Assembly (NCBI RefSeq): GCF_026340095.1
Contig: NZ_JAPEPO010000001.1
Span: forward strand, 4,922,001 to 4,986,000
Source of the DNA: Streptomyces sp. NBC_01446
Lineage (GTDB): Bacteria > Actinomycetota > Actinomycetes > Streptomycetales > Streptomycetaceae
Length of the DNA: 64,000 bases
Direction: 5' to 3'
Shown here: one piece after another, positions 25,137 through 33,828 of the stretch
Layout of the letters: every line of letters begins with the position of its first letter
Numbering within the stretch: position 1 is the stretch's first letter
The notes under the pieces: generated by a model
The model's database searches: none
Told to the model about the DNA's origin: nothing
What the model saw: the letters and a program-made list of their open reading frames with translations, nothing else
Position numbers and translations under genes: made by a program

Positions 25137-27314
25137 ATGTCCTCCCGCCCACGCAGCAACCGCAGGGTGCCGCGTCGCCGTCGCCTGCCGATGCGCTATC
25201 TGCTGCCGTCGCTGCTCCTGGTCGCCCTGCTCGCGATGCTCATGCTCCGCGGGTACGTGCACAGCGAGATCCTCGCCGACCACCGCATCCAGCCGCCCGC
25301 CGCCACCGATCACGTGCCCGAGAAGATCCTAGACGGCGGACCGGTCATCGACACGCGTAACGGTCGCGAGACCAGCATGAGCGTGCCCGAGCACCGGCTC
25401 GTCCTCACCTTCGACGACGGCCCCGACCCGGAGTGGACCCCGAAGGTCCTCGACGTCCTGAAGGAACACCACGCGCACGGCGTCTTCTTCGTCACCGGCA
25501 CCATGGCCTCCCGCTACCCGGACCTGGTCAAACGCATGGTCGACGAGGGCCACGAAGTCGGCCTGCACACCTTCAACCACCCCGACCTCTCGTACCAGTC
25601 CAAGAGCCGCATCGACTGGGAACTCACCCAGAACCAGACGGCCCTGGCCGGGGCGGCCGGCATCCGCACCTCACTGTTCCGGCCGCCGTACTCCTCGTTC
25701 GCCGACGCCATGGACAACAAGTCGTGGCCGGTCACCAAGTACATCGGCAGCCGCGGGTACATCACCGTCGTCAACAACACCGACAGTGAGGACTGGAAGC
25801 GCCCCGGCGTCGACGAGATCGTCCGCCGCGCCACGCCCAAGGGCGGCAAGGGCGCGATCGTCCTGATGCACGACTCCGGTGGCGACCGCTCGCAGACCGT
25901 CGCCGCCCTCGACCGTTTCCTGCCCCAGCTCCAGGGCCAGGGATACGACTTCGTCAACCTCACCGAGGCGCTCGGCGCGCCCAGCGCTCACACGCCCGTG
26001 CACGGTCTCGAGCTGGCCAAGGGCAAGGCGTGGATCTACGCCGTAGACGCGTCGGACAACGTGACGGACGTCCTCGGCGTGGGCCTCGCCGTGATCGGCG
26101 TCCTCGTCTTCACCCGCTTCGGCCTGATGCTCCTCCTGTCCGGGGCGCATGCCCGACGCGTGCGGCGCCGCGGATTCTCCTGGGGGCCGCCCGTCACCGA
26201 ACCGGTGTCGGTCCTGGTCCCGGCGTTCAACGAGGCCAAGTGCATCGAGAACACGGTGCGTTCGCTCATGTCGAGCGAGCACCCCATCGAGATCATCGTC
26301 ATCGACGACGGCTCGACCGACGGCACGGCCCGCATCGTCGAGAATCTGCGCCTGCCGGGCGTCCGGGTGGTCCGCCAGCACAACGCGGGCAAGCCGGCGG
26401 CGCTCAACAGGGGCCTGGCCAACGCCCGGTGCGACCTGATCGTGATGATGGACGGCGACACGGTCTTCGAGCCGGCCACCGTCCGCGAGCTCGTCCAGCC
26501 CTTCGGCGACCGTCGCGTCGGCGCGGTCGCGGGCAACGCGAAGGTCGGTAACAAGGACTCCCTGATCGGGGCCTGGCAGCACATCGAGTACGTGATGGGC
26601 TTCAACCTCGACCGCCGCATGTACGACATGCTGCGCTGCATGCCCACGATCCCCGGGGCCGTGGGCGCCTTCCGCCGCAGCGCGCTCGAGCGCATCGGCG
26701 GCATGAGCGACGACACGCTCGCCGAGGACACCGACGTCACCATGGCCCTGCACCGGGACGGCTGGCGCGTCGTCTACGCCGAGAAGGCCCGCGCCTGGAC
26801 CGAGGCCCCGGAGTCGGTCCAGCAGCTCTGGTCCCAGCGCTACCGGTGGTCGTACGGCACGATGCAGGCGATCTGGAAACACCGCCGATCCGTGATCGAG
26901 TCGGGCCCCTCCGGGCGCTTCGGCCGCATCGGCCTGCCGTTCGTCGCCCTCTTCATGGTCCTCGCGCCGCTCCTGGCGCCCCTCATCGACGTCTTCCTGC
27001 TCTACGGCCTCGTGTTCGGCCCCACGGAGAAGACGATCGTCGCCTGGCTCGGCGTCCTCGCCATCCAGGCCGTCTGCGCGGCGTACGCCTTCCGGCTCGA
27101 CCGCGAACGCATGACCCATCTCATCTCACTCCCGCTCCAGCAGGTCCTCTACCGGCAGCTGATGTACGTCGTGCTGCTCCAGTCCTGGATCACCGCGCTC
27201 ACCGGCGGCCGGCTGCGCTGGCAGAAGCTGCGGCGCACCGGAGCGGTGGAGGCGCCGGGGGCGATTCCGCGTCAGCGGGCGTCGCGCGGCAACGATCGGA
27301 GGCCCGTCGCATGA
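25137..27314 (+). CDS. matB: MatB-like polysaccharide deacetylase / GT2 polymerase fusion
   Basis: This 725-aa membrane enzyme has three parts. After an N-terminal anchor (about 17-38) there is a NodB deacetylase domain (about 82-270: LTFDDGPDP, HTFNHPD, RPPYSS), which should face outward. After another helix (about 308-335) comes a processive GT2 domain (about 350-590) with IDDGSTDGT, MMDGDT, LAEDTDV and QRYRW (Q-x-x-R-W motif). Terminal helices follow. The fusion combines PgaC/IcaA-like synthesis and PgaB/IcaB-like de-N-acetylation. The matching S. coelicolor/S. lividans gene (recalled matB) makes a poly-beta-1,6-GlcNAc-type glue for pellet formation. It overlaps the acyltransferase by 4 bp. 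Confidence 0.92.
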   Translation: MSSRPRSNRRVPRRRRLPMRYLLPSLLLVALLAMLMLRGYVHSEILADHRIQPPAATDHVPEKILDGGPVIDTRNGRETSMSVPEHRLVLTFDDGPDPEWTPKVLDVLKEHHAHGVFFVTGTMASRYPDLVKRMVDEGHEVGLHTFNHPDLSYQSKSRIDWELTQNQTALAGAAGIRTSLFRPPYSSFADAMDNKSWPVTKYIGSRGYITVVNNTDSEDWKRPGVDEIVRRATPKGGKGAIVLMHDSGGDRSQTVAALDRFLPQLQGQGYDFVNLTEALGAPSAHTPVHGLELAKGKAWIYAVDASDNVTDVLGVGLAVIGVLVFTRFGLMLLLSGAHARRVRRRGFSWGPPVTEPVSVLVPAFNEAKCIENTVRSLMSSEHPIEIIVIDDGSTDGTARIVENLRLPGVRVVRQHNAGKPAALNRGLANARCDLIVMMDGDTVFEPATVRELVQPFGDRRVGAVAGNAKVGNKDSLIGAWQHIEYVMGFNLDRRMYDMLRCMPTIPGAVGAFRRSALERIGGMSDDTLAEDTDVTMALHRDGWRVVYAEKARAWTEAPESVQQLWSQRYRWSYGTMQAIWKHRRSVIESGPSGRFGRIGLPFVALFMVLAPLLAPLIDVFLLYGLVFGPTEKTIVAWLGVLAIQAVCAAYAFRLDRERMTHLISLPLQQVLYRQLMYVVLLQSWITALTGGRLRWQKLRRTGAVEAPGAIPRQRASRGNDRRPVA

Positions 27315-28600
27315 CGTATCCCACTCCCGCCACCGGCGGCCAGAGCGGGTTCCAGCAGACGCGGCGCCTGCCGCAGGTGCCTTTCCCGCAGGTGCCGTTC
27401 ACACCGGAACCGGCGCCCGCGCCCGTTCCGCCCGTTCCGCCCGCGCAGGCGGCCGCGCCCAAGAAGCCGGGCCGCGACCGCTATCTGGACCTGCTGCGCT
27501 CCATCGCGCTCGTCCGCGTCGTCGCCTACCACCTCTTCGGGTGGGCCTGGCTGACGGTCCTCTTCCCGTCCATGGGCGTGATGTTCGCGCTCGCCGGCTC
27601 GCTGATGGCGCGCTCCCTGAGCCGGCCCGCGATCGGTGTGATCAGGGGCCGTATCCGCCGGCTCCTGCCGCCCATGTGGGCGTTCAGCGTCGTCGTCCTC
27701 GCCCTGCTCTTCCTGGGCGGCTGGAACCCCGGCAAGGACCCCGACAGCGGCGGGACCTGGGGCTGGATCGGCCTGTTCAACTACTTCGTGCCCGTCGGTG
27801 CGCCGTCGTTCCCCTGGCACCTCGGCGACAAGGCGGGCCTCCTTGAGGACACCTGGCCGTCGCAGGCCGCGGGCCCGCTCTGGTATCTGCGGGCCTACCT
27901 CTGGTTCGTCATCGCCTCCCCGCTGCTGCTCTGGGCGTTCCGCAAGGTGCCGTGGGCGACGCTGCTCGCGCCGCTCGCGCTGACGGCCGTCGTCGGTACG
28001 GGCATCGTCACCATCCCCGGCGAGACGGGGAACGCGGTCACCGACTTCGCGGTCTACGGCGGCTGCTGGGTCCTCGGCTTCGCCCACCACGAGGGCGTCC
28101 TGGCAAAGGTGCCGCGCTATCTCGCCGTGTCCTGCTCGGCGATCGTGATGGCGTTCGGACTGTGGTGGGCCTCGGGCCATCTCGGGCCGGACGGCTGGGA
28201 CCTGAACGACATCCCGCTGGCGCAGGCGACCTGGTCATTCGGGTTCGTCGTCATCCTGCTCCAGTACTCGCCGTCCTGGCAGGAACTGCCGGGCCGGCTC
28301 GCCAAGTGGGACAAGCTCATCACGCTGTCCAACAACCGCGCGGTCACGATCTATCTCTGGCACAACATGCTGATCATGGCGACGGTGCCGATCATCGACC
28401 TCGCGTACAACCTGCCGTTCATGGAGGACGCGAGATGGAGCGGCGCCCTCGACTCCACGTACATGCTCTGGATGTTCGTGCTGACCTGGCCGCTGATCGC
28501 CCTCGCGGTCCTCGGCACGGGCTGGATCGAGGACCTGGCCGCCAAGCGGCGCCCGCGGCTGTGGCCGAACGGCGTCAAGAAGCGGGCACACAGCCGCTAG
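27311..28600 (+). CDS. Membrane acyltransferase family 3
   Basis: This 429-aa polytopic acyltransferase (OafA/YrhL type) has a Pro-rich cytoplasmic N-terminus of about 55 residues. The family signature follows (RDRYLDLLRSIALVRVVAYHLFGWAW, with the conserved R and H), then about ten helices. The start ATG at 27311 overlaps the matB stop (ATGA). Family members O-acylate exported glycans. Its coupling to matB suggests acetylation or succinylation of the Mat exopolysaccharide, analogous to IcaC-type proteins. Confidence 0.9.
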   Translation: MTYPTPATGGQSGFQQTRRLPQVPFPQVPFTPEPAPAPVPPVPPAQAAAPKKPGRDRYLDLLRSIALVRVVAYHLFGWAWLTVLFPSMGVMFALAGSLMARSLSRPAIGVIRGRIRRLLPPMWAFSVVVLALLFLGGWNPGKDPDSGGTWGWIGLFNYFVPVGAPSFPWHLGDKAGLLEDTWPSQAAGPLWYLRAYLWFVIASPLLLWAFRKVPWATLLAPLALTAVVGTGIVTIPGETGNAVTDFAVYGGCWVLGFAHHEGVLAKVPRYLAVSCSAIVMAFGLWWASGHLGPDGWDLNDIPLAQATWSFGFVVILLQYSPSWQELPGRLAKWDKLITLSNNRAVTIYLWHNMLIMATVPIIDLAYNLPFMEDARWSGALDSTYMLWMFVLTWPLIALAVLGTGWIEDLAAKRRPRLWPNGVKKRAHSR

Positions 28601-28684
28601 ACGGGGTTGTGCGGTGAGCAGGGGTGGGGGAGGTTGGGGCGTGAGCGACCAGTGACCGCAGGACCACGAGGGGGATCCGGACCG

Positions 28685-29656
28685 ATGACACAGCCTCCCG
28701 GCCAGCCGCCGCAGGACGGATCCGGGCACCACCCGGCGTACGGGCCGCCGCCCACCCCGCCGCAGGCGCCGTCCGGCGGCGGGCAGGACAACCCGTACGC
28801 CGGCGCGCCGACCCCGCCGCCGGCTCCGCCGCAGACACCGCCACCGGCCCCTCAGGGCCAATCCGGCTACGGCGACCAGCCCGCTTACGGCGATCAGCCT
28901 GGCTATGGTGACCGGTCCGGCTACGGGGACCAGCCTGGCTACGGTGACCAGTCCGGATACGGTGCCCAACCCCCCTACGGTCAGCCCCCGCAGGGACAGT
29001 CGCAGGGTCAACCCCCGTACGGGCAGCCCCCGTACGGCGGGCAGCCGCCCTACGGCGGGGGCGCCTATCCGCCGCCCCCGCCCCCGCAGGGCAGTGCTGG
29101 CAAGCGCCGGACGGCCGTCATCGTCGGGTCCGCGGTCGTCGCGCTCGTCGTGATCGTCGGCGGGATCTTCCTCGCCACGAACAGTGGCGGCGGCGACGAC
29201 AAGCCGAAGGCGAAGGACTCCGTGTCCGCGGAGCCCACCGCGTCGGACGAGCCCTCTGACGAGCCCACGACCGAGGACCCCGCGACGGAGGACCCCGTCG
29301 AGGAGCCGAGTGACCCCTCGGGGACGGTGGAGGAGCGGCCCGCCGGGTCCACCGGCTACCAGGGCCAGTGGCAGGACGAGAAGGCCAGGACCCTCACGGT
29401 CGGCGACAAGGTCGCGTCCGGCACGGCCAAGGGCAAGTACAGCGTGTCCTACATCGACGCGGGCGGTAAGGGAATCTGCACGGGCATCGGGGAGAACCGC
29501 AGCGGCGGGGCGTTCCGGATAGCCGTCAAGTGCATGGGCAAGGACACCGGCGACGAGGTCTTCGGGGCGAACCTGACGCAGGCCGACGACGTGGTCACGC
29601 TGAAGTGGGACAAGGGCGGCTCGGCAAGCCTCAAGTGGGCGGGCACCACGACCTGA
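28685..29656 (+). CDS. Pro/Gly/Tyr-rich single-pass membrane protein, serine protease-inhibitor-like tail unknown
   Basis: This 323-aa protein has a Pro/Gln/Gly/Tyr-rich cytoplasmic half with imperfect GYGDQ/PYGQP repeats (nucleotides about 28867-29055). A membrane helix follows (TAVIVGSAVVALVVIVGGIFLA, about 138-160), then an acidic Thr/Glu/Pro spacer (about 175-220) and a small C-terminal extracellular domain of about 100 residues (GYQGQWQDEKARTLTVGDKV...). The ATG at 28685 is chosen because AGGGGGAT precedes it. I do not recognise the external domain. It is downstream of the mat operon by 84 bp and may be part of it or independent. Confidence 0.75.
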   Translation: MTQPPGQPPQDGSGHHPAYGPPPTPPQAPSGGGQDNPYAGAPTPPPAPPQTPPPAPQGQSGYGDQPAYGDQPGYGDRSGYGDQPGYGDQSGYGAQPPYGQPPQGQSQGQPPYGQPPYGGQPPYGGGAYPPPPPPQGSAGKRRTAVIVGSAVVALVVIVGGIFLATNSGGGDDKPKAKDSVSAEPTASDEPSDEPTTEDPATEDPVEEPSDPSGTVEERPAGSTGYQGQWQDEKARTLTVGDKVASGTAKGKYSVSYIDAGGKGICTGIGENRSGGAFRIAVKCMGKDTGDEVFGANLTQADDVVTLKWDKGGSASLKWAGTTT

Positions 29657-29682
29657 CCCACGCCCACGACCTGACCCACGCC
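29647..29682 (+). repeat. 18-nt tandem duplication over a stop codon
   Basis: CACGACCTGACCCACGCC occurs twice in tandem. The first copy contains the TGA stop of the preceding gene. Confidence 0.9.
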
Positions 29683-29820
29683 GGGGAGCGAAGCTCACCG
29701 CCGGGCCCCGCGCCCGGTGAGAGCAACGTTCCCCGCCGGTCACGGTGCGGCACAGCGCGGTAATCCCGCCTCCCTACCTTCGGGGTCATCAGCCGAGAAC
29801 CGTGACCCTGGAGGCGTGTG

Positions 29821-31173
29821 ATGACAGCCCGGAGTTGGATCCAGAGGTGGGATCCGGAGGACGAGAGGTTCTGGTCGCAGGAGGGCGGCGAGAAGGTCGC
29901 GCGGCGCAATCTCGCGTTCTCCGTCCTGTCCGAACACATCGGGTTCTCGATCTGGACCCTGTGGTCCGTGATGGTCCTGTTCATGGGGCCCGAGTACGGC
30001 ATCGACCCGGCCGGCAAGTTCTTCCTGGTCTCGATGGCCACGCTGGTCGGTGCGGTCGTCCGTGTGCCCTACACCTTCGCCGTGGCCCGATTCGGCGGCC
30101 GGAACTGGACGATCTTCGCGGCGAGCCTGCTCCTGATCCCGACCGTTGCCGCGTTCGCCGTGATGGAGCCGGGGACCTCGTACACGACGTTCATGGTGTG
30201 CGCGCTGCTCACCGGGGTCGGCGGCGGCAACTTCGCCTCGTCGATGACCAACATCAACTCCTTCTTCCCGCTGCGGAAGAAGGGCTGGGCGCTCGGCCTG
30301 AACGCGGGCGGCGGCAACATCGGCGTCCCCGTCGTGCAGCTCGCCGGGCTCGCCGTGATCGGCGCGAGCGGCGGGCCGCGCGTACTGCTCGGGATCTACA
30401 TCCCGCTCATCGCGGTCTCGGCGATCTGCGCCGCGCTGTTCATGGACAACCTCGCGACCGTGAAGAACGACACCGGCGCCGCCAAGGAGGCCGTGCGCGA
30501 CCCGCACACATGGATCATGGCGTTCCTGTACGTCGGGACGTTCGGGTCGTTCATCGGCTACAGCTTCGCGTTCGGGCTCGTCCTGCAGACGCAGTTCGGC
30601 AGGACGCCGCTGCAGGCCGCGTCGATCACGTTCATCGGGCCGCTGCTCGGCTCCCTGATCCGGCCCGTCGGCGGCCGGCTCGCCGACCGGTTCGGCGGCG
30701 CCCGCATCACGCTGTGGAACTTCGTCGGGATGGCCGCCGCCACCGCCGTGGTCGTCCTCGCGTCGGCGCAGAAGTCGCTGCCGCTGTTCACCACGGCGTT
30801 CATCGCCCTGTTCGTGCTCACCGGCCTCGGCAACGGGTCGACGTACAAGATGATCCCCGGCATCTTCCAGGCCAAGGCCGCCGCCAAGGGGCTCGCGGGG
30901 GAGGAGGCCGCGGCGTACGGGCGGCGCCTGTCCGGGGCCTCGATGGGGCTGATCGGCGCGGTGGGCGCGCTCGGCGGGCTCGGCATCAACCTCGCCTTCC
31001 GCCAGTCCTTCCAGACCGCGGGCACCGGCACGGCCGCCTTCGTCGGTTTCCTCGTCTTCTACGCGGCGTGTTTCGCCCTCACCTGGGCCGTATACCTCCG
31101 CCGCCCGGCCGCCGCGGGGGCTCCCGTCGAGGCCTCGGAGACGGAGCCCCGGCTCAGCTACGCCGAGGTGTGA
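29821..31173 (+). CDS. narK: Nitrate/nitrite MFS transporter NarK
   Basis: This 450-aa MFS protein has the NarK family features: the Gly-rich signature GGGNFASSMTNINSFFP in helix 5, another GLNAGGGNIG, and conserved Arg in helices 2 and 8. It moves nitrate in or nitrite out across the membrane. The ATG at 29821 has GGAGG at 6-nt spacing. A GTG three bases earlier is too close to the Shine-Dalgarno sequence. It is followed, 97 bp on, by a HemD-winged-helix protein. The same pairing exists in mycobacteria (narK3 beside a HemD-regulator fusion, recalled), pointing to nitrogen-oxyanion control. Confidence 0.92.
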   Translation: MTARSWIQRWDPEDERFWSQEGGEKVARRNLAFSVLSEHIGFSIWTLWSVMVLFMGPEYGIDPAGKFFLVSMATLVGAVVRVPYTFAVARFGGRNWTIFAASLLLIPTVAAFAVMEPGTSYTTFMVCALLTGVGGGNFASSMTNINSFFPLRKKGWALGLNAGGGNIGVPVVQLAGLAVIGASGGPRVLLGIYIPLIAVSAICAALFMDNLATVKNDTGAAKEAVRDPHTWIMAFLYVGTFGSFIGYSFAFGLVLQTQFGRTPLQAASITFIGPLLGSLIRPVGGRLADRFGGARITLWNFVGMAAATAVVVLASAQKSLPLFTTAFIALFVLTGLGNGSTYKMIPGIFQAKAAAKGLAGEEAAAYGRRLSGASMGLIGAVGALGGLGINLAFRQSFQTAGTGTAAFVGFLVFYAACFALTWAVYLRRPAAAGAPVEASETEPRLSYAEV

Positions 31174-31270
31174 CGTAACACCGCTGACATCATGGGGAAC
31201 CGAGCCCGTCACGGGACGTTGACAGGCTCGGTCGACCCCGGCAGAACCACCCGAGCGGGACGAGAGCCAC

Positions 31271-32431
31271 ATGTACGACGCACAGCAGGGCCCCCCGGCG
31301 GGGCAGCACGGCCCCCTCGCGGGCTTCACCGTGGGCGTGACCGCCGCGCGCCGCGCCGACGAGCTCGGCGCGCTGCTCCAGCGGCGCGGCGCCGTCGTCC
31401 TGCACGCACCCGCGCTGCGCATCGTCCCGCTCGCCGACGACAGTGAGCTCCTCGCGGCGACCAAGGACATCGTCGACCACGCGCCCGACGTCGTCGTCGC
31501 GACCACCGCCATCGGGTTCCGAGGCTGGATCGAGGCCGCCGACGGCTGGGGCCTGGGCGAGGCGCTCGTCGCCCGGCTGCGCGGCGTGCAGCTGCTCGCC
31601 CGCGGGCCCAAGGTCAAGGGCGCCGTCAGGGCCGCCGGGCTCACCGAGGAGTGGTCCCCGTCGTCCGAGTCGATGGCGGAGGTCCTCGAACGGCTCCTCG
31701 ACGAGGGCGTCGAAGGCCGCCGGGTCGCCGTCCAGCTGCACGGCGAGCCGCTGCCCGGCTTCGTCGAGGCGCTGCGCGAGGCGGGCGCCGACGTCGTGGG
31801 GGTGCCGGTGTACCGGTGGATGCCGCCGGAGGACATCGGGCCCCTCGACCGGCTGCTCGACGCGACTCTCACCCGGGGTGTCGACGCGCTCACGTTCACC
31901 AGCGCGCCCGCCGCCGTGTCCCTGCTCTCCCGGGCCGAACTTCGGGGCCAGCTGCCGGAGTTGCTCGCCGCCCTGCACCACGACGTCCTGCCCGCCTGTG
32001 TCGGTCCCGTGACCGCGCTGCCCCTTCAGGCCCACGGTGTGGACACCGTGCAGCCCGAACGCTTCCGCCTCGGCCCGCTCGTCCAGCTCCTGTGCGCCGA
32101 ACTCCCGGGCAGGGCCCGTACGTTGCCGGTCGCCGGGCACCGAGTGGAGATCCGCGGGCAGGCCGTCCTGGTCGACGGCGACCTGCGCCCGGTGCCGCCC
32201 GCCGGGATGTCGCTCCTGCGCTCCCTGTCGCGCCGGGCCGGCTGGGTGGTGCCCCGTGCCGAACTGCTGCGCGCGCTGCCCGGCGCGGGCAGCGACGAAC
32301 ACGCGGTGGAGACGGCGATGGCCAGACTGCGCTCGGCGCTCGGCGCGCCCAAGCTGATCCAGACGGTGGTCAAACGCGGCTACCGCCTGGCCCTGGACCC
32401 GGCGGCCGACTCCAAGTACGCGGACCAGTAG
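31271..32431 (+). CDS. HemD-domain protein fused to OmpR-type winged helix
   Basis: This 386-aa protein has two parts. Residues 15-265 form a uroporphyrinogen-III synthase fold (GVTAARRADELGALLQRRGA; ALTFTSAPAA). Residues about 290-380 form a winged-helix DNA-binding domain (LLRSLSRRAGWVVPRAELLRALPG..AVETAMARLRSALG..LIQTVVKRGYRL). The HemD part may bind a tetrapyrrole or siroheme precursor rather than act in bulk heme synthesis. Combined with narK next door, it is best read as a regulator of nitrate/nitrite assimilation, which needs siroheme. The bifunctional reading is inference. Confidence 0.88.
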   Translation: MYDAQQGPPAGQHGPLAGFTVGVTAARRADELGALLQRRGAVVLHAPALRIVPLADDSELLAATKDIVDHAPDVVVATTAIGFRGWIEAADGWGLGEALVARLRGVQLLARGPKVKGAVRAAGLTEEWSPSSESMAEVLERLLDEGVEGRRVAVQLHGEPLPGFVEALREAGADVVGVPVYRWMPPEDIGPLDRLLDATLTRGVDALTFTSAPAAVSLLSRAELRGQLPELLAALHHDVLPACVGPVTALPLQAHGVDTVQPERFRLGPLVQLLCAELPGRARTLPVAGHRVEIRGQAVLVDGDLRPVPPAGMSLLRSLSRRAGWVVPRAELLRALPGAGSDEHAVETAMARLRSALGAPKLIQTVVKRGYRLALDPAADSKYADQ

Positions 32432-32457
32432 GTCAGTTCGGCGCCGGTCCGCCCGGC

Positions 32458-32463
32458 TACCGT
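32458..32463 (+). promoter_or_regulatory. Candidate -10 for leaderless GNAT mRNA
   Basis: TACCGT ends 6 nt before the ATG at 32470, and there is no Shine-Dalgarno sequence. Confidence 0.4.
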
Positions 32464-32469
32464 GGGCGG

Positions 32470-32994
32470 ATGGTCACCGACGCCTTCCGGATCCGCCCCG
32501 CCGTGCCCGCCGACGCTCAGGCCATCGCCGACGCCTATCTGCGCAACCGCGAGCACCTGCGCCCCTTCGAGCCGCACCGCGGGCCCGAGTTCGCCACCGC
32601 GGCGGGTCAGGCGGCGCGGCTCGCCGAGCCGGGCAGCGCACGCTGGGTCGTCACCGACGGCGACCTCGTCATCGGCCGCGCCGACCTCTCCGGCATCGTT
32701 CTGGGCCCGTTCCGCAGCGCCTCGCTCGGCTACTGGATCGATGCCGGCTACGTGGGCCGCGGCCTCGCCCGCCGGGCCGTGCGGGAGGTGTGCCGGGCTG
32801 CCCGCGACGAGCTGGGCCTGCACCGCCTCGACGCCGGCACGCTCCTGGACAACCACGCCTCCCAGCGCGTCCTCGCCGCCTGCGGATTCGAGCGCTACGG
32901 GACCGCTCCCGAGTACCTCCACATCAACGGCCGCTGGCGCGATCACCACCTCTTCCAGCGGATCCTGCACGACGGCCCGCCGGCCTGTCCGTGA
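32470..32994 (+). CDS. GNAT acetyltransferase (RimJ/RimL type)
   Basis: This 174-aa GCN5-related acetyltransferase has an acetyl-CoA loop YVGRGLARRAVREV (Q/RxxGxG/A motif) and the C-terminal DNHASQRVLAACGFERYG typical of ribosomal-protein N-acetyltransferase relatives. Substrate unknown. The ATG at 32470 lacks a Shine-Dalgarno sequence but has TACCGT 6 nt upstream, consistent with a leaderless mRNA. Its stop codon lies inside a 15-nt triple tandem repeat. Confidence 0.9.
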   Translation: MVTDAFRIRPAVPADAQAIADAYLRNREHLRPFEPHRGPEFATAAGQAARLAEPGSARWVVTDGDLVIGRADLSGIVLGPFRSASLGYWIDAGYVGRGLARRAVREVCRAARDELGLHRLDAGTLLDNHASQRVLAACGFERYGTAPEYLHINGRWRDHHLFQRILHDGPPACP

Positions 32995-33032
32995 ACCCTT
33001 GGTCCGTGAACCCTTGGTCCGTGAACCCTTCG
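32988..33032 (+). repeat. 15-nt tandem repeat, three copies
   Basis: TCCGTGAACCCTTGG is present as two exact copies plus a third with a changed 3' end. The first copy includes the TGA of the GNAT gene. Copy-number change would keep the reading frame and leave the stop intact. Confidence 0.9.
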
Positions 33033-33088
33033 TGAGGGGCCCGGTACCAGGGGTTCCGGCGGTGCGTGCGTGCGGGCACTGTAGGGGC

Positions 33089-33682
33089 ATGGCATCGCCA
33101 TCGTCCTCGTCCTTGTCCTCGTACGAGCTGCGCTTCGACTCCGGGCGCAGTTCGCTGGATCTCCTGACCACGGCGCATCCCGACGAACGGCTCGACTCGG
33201 TGGGGCGGCTGCGGGCCTGGCTGGTCGGCTCGGGGCTCGTGCCCGCGGACACGCCGCTGCGCGGCGCCGACGCGGCCTGGCTCGCCGCCGTGCACGAACT
33301 GCGCGGCCACATAGGCCAGTTGGTGCGCGGCGAACTCGACGGCAGGCCCGCGTCCGGCGCCCTGGAGCGGGTCAACGCCCTCGCCCGCGCGGCACCGCCC
33401 GCGCCCCGCGCGACCCGCCGCACCGACGGCACCCTCGCCCGGGACCTGCACGCCGACCCCGGCTGCCGCGAGCTGCTCGCGGCCGTCGCCCGCGACGCCG
33501 TGGAACTGCTCACGGACCCGGTCGCCCGCTCCTGTCTGCGCCGCTGCGAGGGCGACAGCTGCCCGATCATCTACCTCGACACGTCCCGGGGGCGGCGCCG
33601 CCGCTGGTGCTCCAGCGAGGTGTGCGGCAACCGCGAGCGGGTGGCGCGGCACCGCCGCAGGGCGGCACTCACCCGGGCCTGA
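33089..33682 (+). CDS. ABATE / CGNR zinc-finger protein
   Basis: This 197-aa protein has an N-terminal ABATE-like domain (about 12-130, starting RFDSGRSSLDLLTTAH). The C-terminal CGNR zinc finger has Cys ligands in RRCEGDSCPIIYLDTSRGRRRRWCSSEVCGNRERVARHR, pattern C-x4-C...C-x4-C. The finger probably binds nucleic acid, and the family is thought to be regulatory and stress-linked. It starts at ATG 33089 after GTAGGGGC. No partner is evident. Confidence 0.88.
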   Translation: MASPSSSSLSSYELRFDSGRSSLDLLTTAHPDERLDSVGRLRAWLVGSGLVPADTPLRGADAAWLAAVHELRGHIGQLVRGELDGRPASGALERVNALARAAPPAPRATRRTDGTLARDLHADPGCRELLAAVARDAVELLTDPVARSCLRRCEGDSCPIIYLDTSRGRRRRWCSSEVCGNRERVARHRRRAALTRA

Positions 33683-33828
33683 AGATCCCCCGAAGACCTC
33701 CCCGAACCCCCTTTTGACATGTCCCGGCAGATCGTTTGAACACTTCGCGGCCCGCTTACGTATTGGGGTGGGTCCAGCCGAGCGGCGACACAGCCGGAAC
33801 GCTCAACCAGGGGACAGCGGAGGTAGGC

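Noticed and set aside
28867..29055. Array-like repeats resembling CRISPR
   Set aside because: The units are in-frame codons for GYGDQ/PYGQP repeats inside a membrane protein gene, with no regular spacers.
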